From the NCBI GenBank assembly GCA_024404025.1, contig JAKSQP010000005.1, positions 1 through 64,000 of the forward strand: a DNA stretch of 64,000 nt, given 5' to 3'. The notes below the pieces were generated by a model. It saw only the letters and a program-made list of their open reading frames with translations. It searched no databases and was not told the origin of the DNA. Shown in pieces: positions 62,554 through 64,000 of the stretch (positions are counted from its first letter, which is position 1; every line of letters begins with the position of its first letter). The stretch is from Clostridia bacterium. GTDB taxonomy: Bacteria > Bacillota > Clostridia > Oscillospirales > Acutalibacteraceae. Both the position numbers and the translations under genes were made by a program.

Positions 62554-64000
62554 GTGGCAGTTTCAAAAAACAAAATCAGAAATTTCTGCATCATAGCTCA
62601 TATAGATCACGGCAAGTCAACCCTTGCGGACAGACTTCTCGAAAAAACAAAATCGGTTGCTTTAAGGGATATGACTGCACAGCTCCTTGATAAAATGGAC
62701 CTCGAAAGAGAAAGAGGAATAACCATCAAGGCTCACGCCGTTAAGCTCAATTATCTTGCTGAAGACGGCGAGGAATATGTGCTGAATCTTATCGACACCC
62801 CGGGCCATGTTGACTTCAATTATGAGGTTTCACGTTCTCTTGCCGCCTGCGAGGGAGCGGTGCTTATCGTTGATGCTTCGCAGGGAGTTGAAGCGCAGAC
62901 GCTTGCAAATACCTATCTTGCTCTTGATCACGATCTTGAGCTTGTTCCGGTTATCAATAAGATTGACCTTCCTTCGGCTGATCCGGACAGAGTTGCCGCC
63001 GAGGTTGAAGATGTTATCGGGCTTGACTGTTCCGAAGCTCCGAGGGTTTCGGCAAAAACGGGAGTTAATATTGAGCAGGTGCTTGAGCATATTGTTAAAG
63101 ATATTCCCGCTCCGCAGGCAGATGACAGCAAGCCTCTGCGTGCGCTTATATTTGATTCCGTTTATGACAGTTACAAGGGCGTTATTGTTTATGTCAGAAT
63201 CAAGGAAGGCAAAATAAAGCCCGGAGACACTATGAGAATGATGGCAACAGGCGCTGAATTCACCGTTGTTGAAACCGGATATATGAGAGCGCAGGAGCCG
63301 GAGCCCTGCAAGGAACTCACCGCAGGCGAGGTCGGTTATATCACGGCTTCAATCAAAACAGTCAGCGATGCGAGGGTCGGCGACACGGTCACAACTGCCG
63401 AAAATCCCGCTTCGGAGCCTCTTCCCGGTTACAGAAAAGTCAATCCCATGGTTTATTGCGGAATTTATCCCGCAGACGGAGCGGATTACGAAAATCTGCG
63501 TGATGCTCTTGAAAAGCTTCAGCTCAATGATGCGGCTCTCACATACGAGCCGGAAACTTCCGGCGCACTCGGCTTCGGTTTCAGATGCGGTTTCCTCGGT
63601 TTGCTTCATCTTGAAATCATTCAGGAGCGCCTTGAAAGAGAATATGACCTTGACCTTGTAACAACCATTCCGAGCGTTGTTTATAAAATAAATCTTGCGG
63701 ACGGCTCGATGATCGAAATTGATAATCCGACTCATTATCCCGACCCGGCAAATATCGTTTCCTGCGAAGAGCCGTTTACCGATGCGCATATCTATTCTCC
63801 TGCCGATTATGTCGGAACGATAATGGATCTCTGCCAGGACAGAAGAGGCGTTTTCAAAAATATGGATTATATCACTCCGGACAGAGTTGATATTCATTAT
63901 GAGCTTCCTCTCAACGAAATAATCTACGATTTCTTTGATTCTCTGAAATCGAGAACGAGAGGCTATGCTTCGTTTGACTATGAAATAAGCGATTACCGCA
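62554..64000 (+). CDS. lepA: Elongation factor 4 (partial, runs off window)
   Basis: 482 complete codons, then cut by the window end; the full protein is about 600 residues. The start is GTG at 62554 with AAAGGAG 10 bases upstream. The N-terminus [20 protein letters not shown] carries the GTPase P-loop (AHIDHGKST), followed by the switch region [17 protein letters not shown] and the NKIDLP guanine motif. The LepA-specific segment [14 protein letters not shown] lies at the window edge. EF4 back-translocates stalled ribosomes under ionic stress. Confidence 0.97.
   Translation, partial: MAVSKNKIRNFCIIAHIDHGKSTLADRLLEKTKSVALRDMTAQLLDKMDLERERGITIKAHAVKLNYLAEDGEEYVLNLIDTPGHVDFNYEVSRSLAACEGAVLIVDASQGVEAQTLANTYLALDHDLELVPVINKIDLPSADPDRVAAEVEDVIGLDCSEAPRVSAKTGVNIEQVLEHIVKDIPAPQADDSKPLRALIFDSVYDSYKGVIVYVRIKEGKIKPGDTMRMMATGAEFTVVETGYMRAQEPEPCKELTAGEVGYITASIKTVSDARVGDTVTTAENPASEPLPGYRKVNPMVYCGIYPADGADYENLRDALEKLQLNDAALTYEPETSGALGFGFRCGFLGLLHLEIIQERLEREYDLDLVTTIPSVVYKINLADGSMIEIDNPTHYPDPANIVSCEEPFTDAHIYSPADYVGTIMDLCQDRRGVFKNMDYITPDRVDIHYELPLNEIIYDFFDSLKSRTRGYASFDYEISDYR

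Noticed and set aside
1..64000. Prophage, insertion sequence, CRISPR, tRNA or rRNA
   Set aside because: No integrase, transposase, spacer array, cloverleaf or rRNA-like segment was recognised on either strand.

Overview
The window looks like a chromosomal segment of a fermentative, polysaccharide-degrading Bacillota bacterium, most likely an uncultured gut Clostridia member. I infer this from the moderately AT-rich DNA, strong Shine-Dalgarno sequences (AGGAGG, GAGGTG), promoters of the TTGnnn-17-TAnnnT type, a ferredoxin-dependent indolepyruvate oxidoreductase, a clostridial-type short cobalamin methionine synthase and many glycoside hydrolases. A species cannot be named. I see no rRNA, tRNA, CRISPR array, insertion sequence or prophage. 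No stretch longer than 300 bases lacks a gene. Almost every convergent gene pair is separated by one two-way hairpin terminator.

Layout. 0.1-7.2 kb: secreted enzymes (GH39-like glycosidase, purple-acid-phosphatase-like phosphoesterase, GH3 glycosidase with swapped domain order) and a TPR/coiled-coil membrane protein. 7.3-15.6 kb: a xylose/xyloside operon: xylB, xylA, cytoplasmic GH3, GPH-type sugar symporter, acetyl-xylan-esterase-like hydrolase, TIM-barrel isomerase. A REP-like inverted element follows. 15.8-19.1 kb: purine nucleoside phosphorylase, divergent from a DUF4091/GH123-like protein plus a histidine phosphatase. 19.1-23.7 kb (minus strand): alpha/beta hydrolase, metF, metH and an MntR/DtxR-type regulator, apparently one operon for methyl-branch one-carbon metabolism. 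23.8-25.1 kb: FAD oxidoreductase. 25.2-31.0 kb: GH38 alpha-mannosidase, divergent from an OPA-type transporter and an unknown 12-segment membrane protein. 31.2-36.2 kb: lrp flanked by two covarying hairpins, a lipoprotein, nnr, phosphohexomutase and a DUF218 protein. 36.2-43.0 kb: APC permease, a second GH38 with a protein of unknown family, and a divergent TIM-barrel isomerase. 43.2-46.8 kb: iorA-iorB-paaK for arylpyruvate to arylacetyl-CoA metabolism. 47.0-53.4 kb: Dabb protein, two secreted lipase-like hydrolases, a small EamA-like protein, GNAT, phosphoesterase, PHP phosphatase. 53.4-58.0 kb (minus): MATE exporter, second secreted phosphoesterase, old-yellow-enzyme/FadH-type reductase. 58.1-64.0 kb: SDR, SpoU methyltransferase, GDPD, a bacterial homologue of plant auxin-conjugating GH3 synthetases, and lepA (runs off the end).

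How the parts fit. Secreted and cytoplasmic glycosidases deliver pentoses and mannose-containing glycans to symporters, xylose enters the pentose phosphate pathway through XylA/XylB, and phosphohexomutase links hexose phosphates. Amino-acid catabolism is represented by the APC permease, an Lrp regulator and IorAB/PaaK. The GH3-type acyl-amido synthetase could act on the arylacetates made by the latter. That link is a hypothesis.
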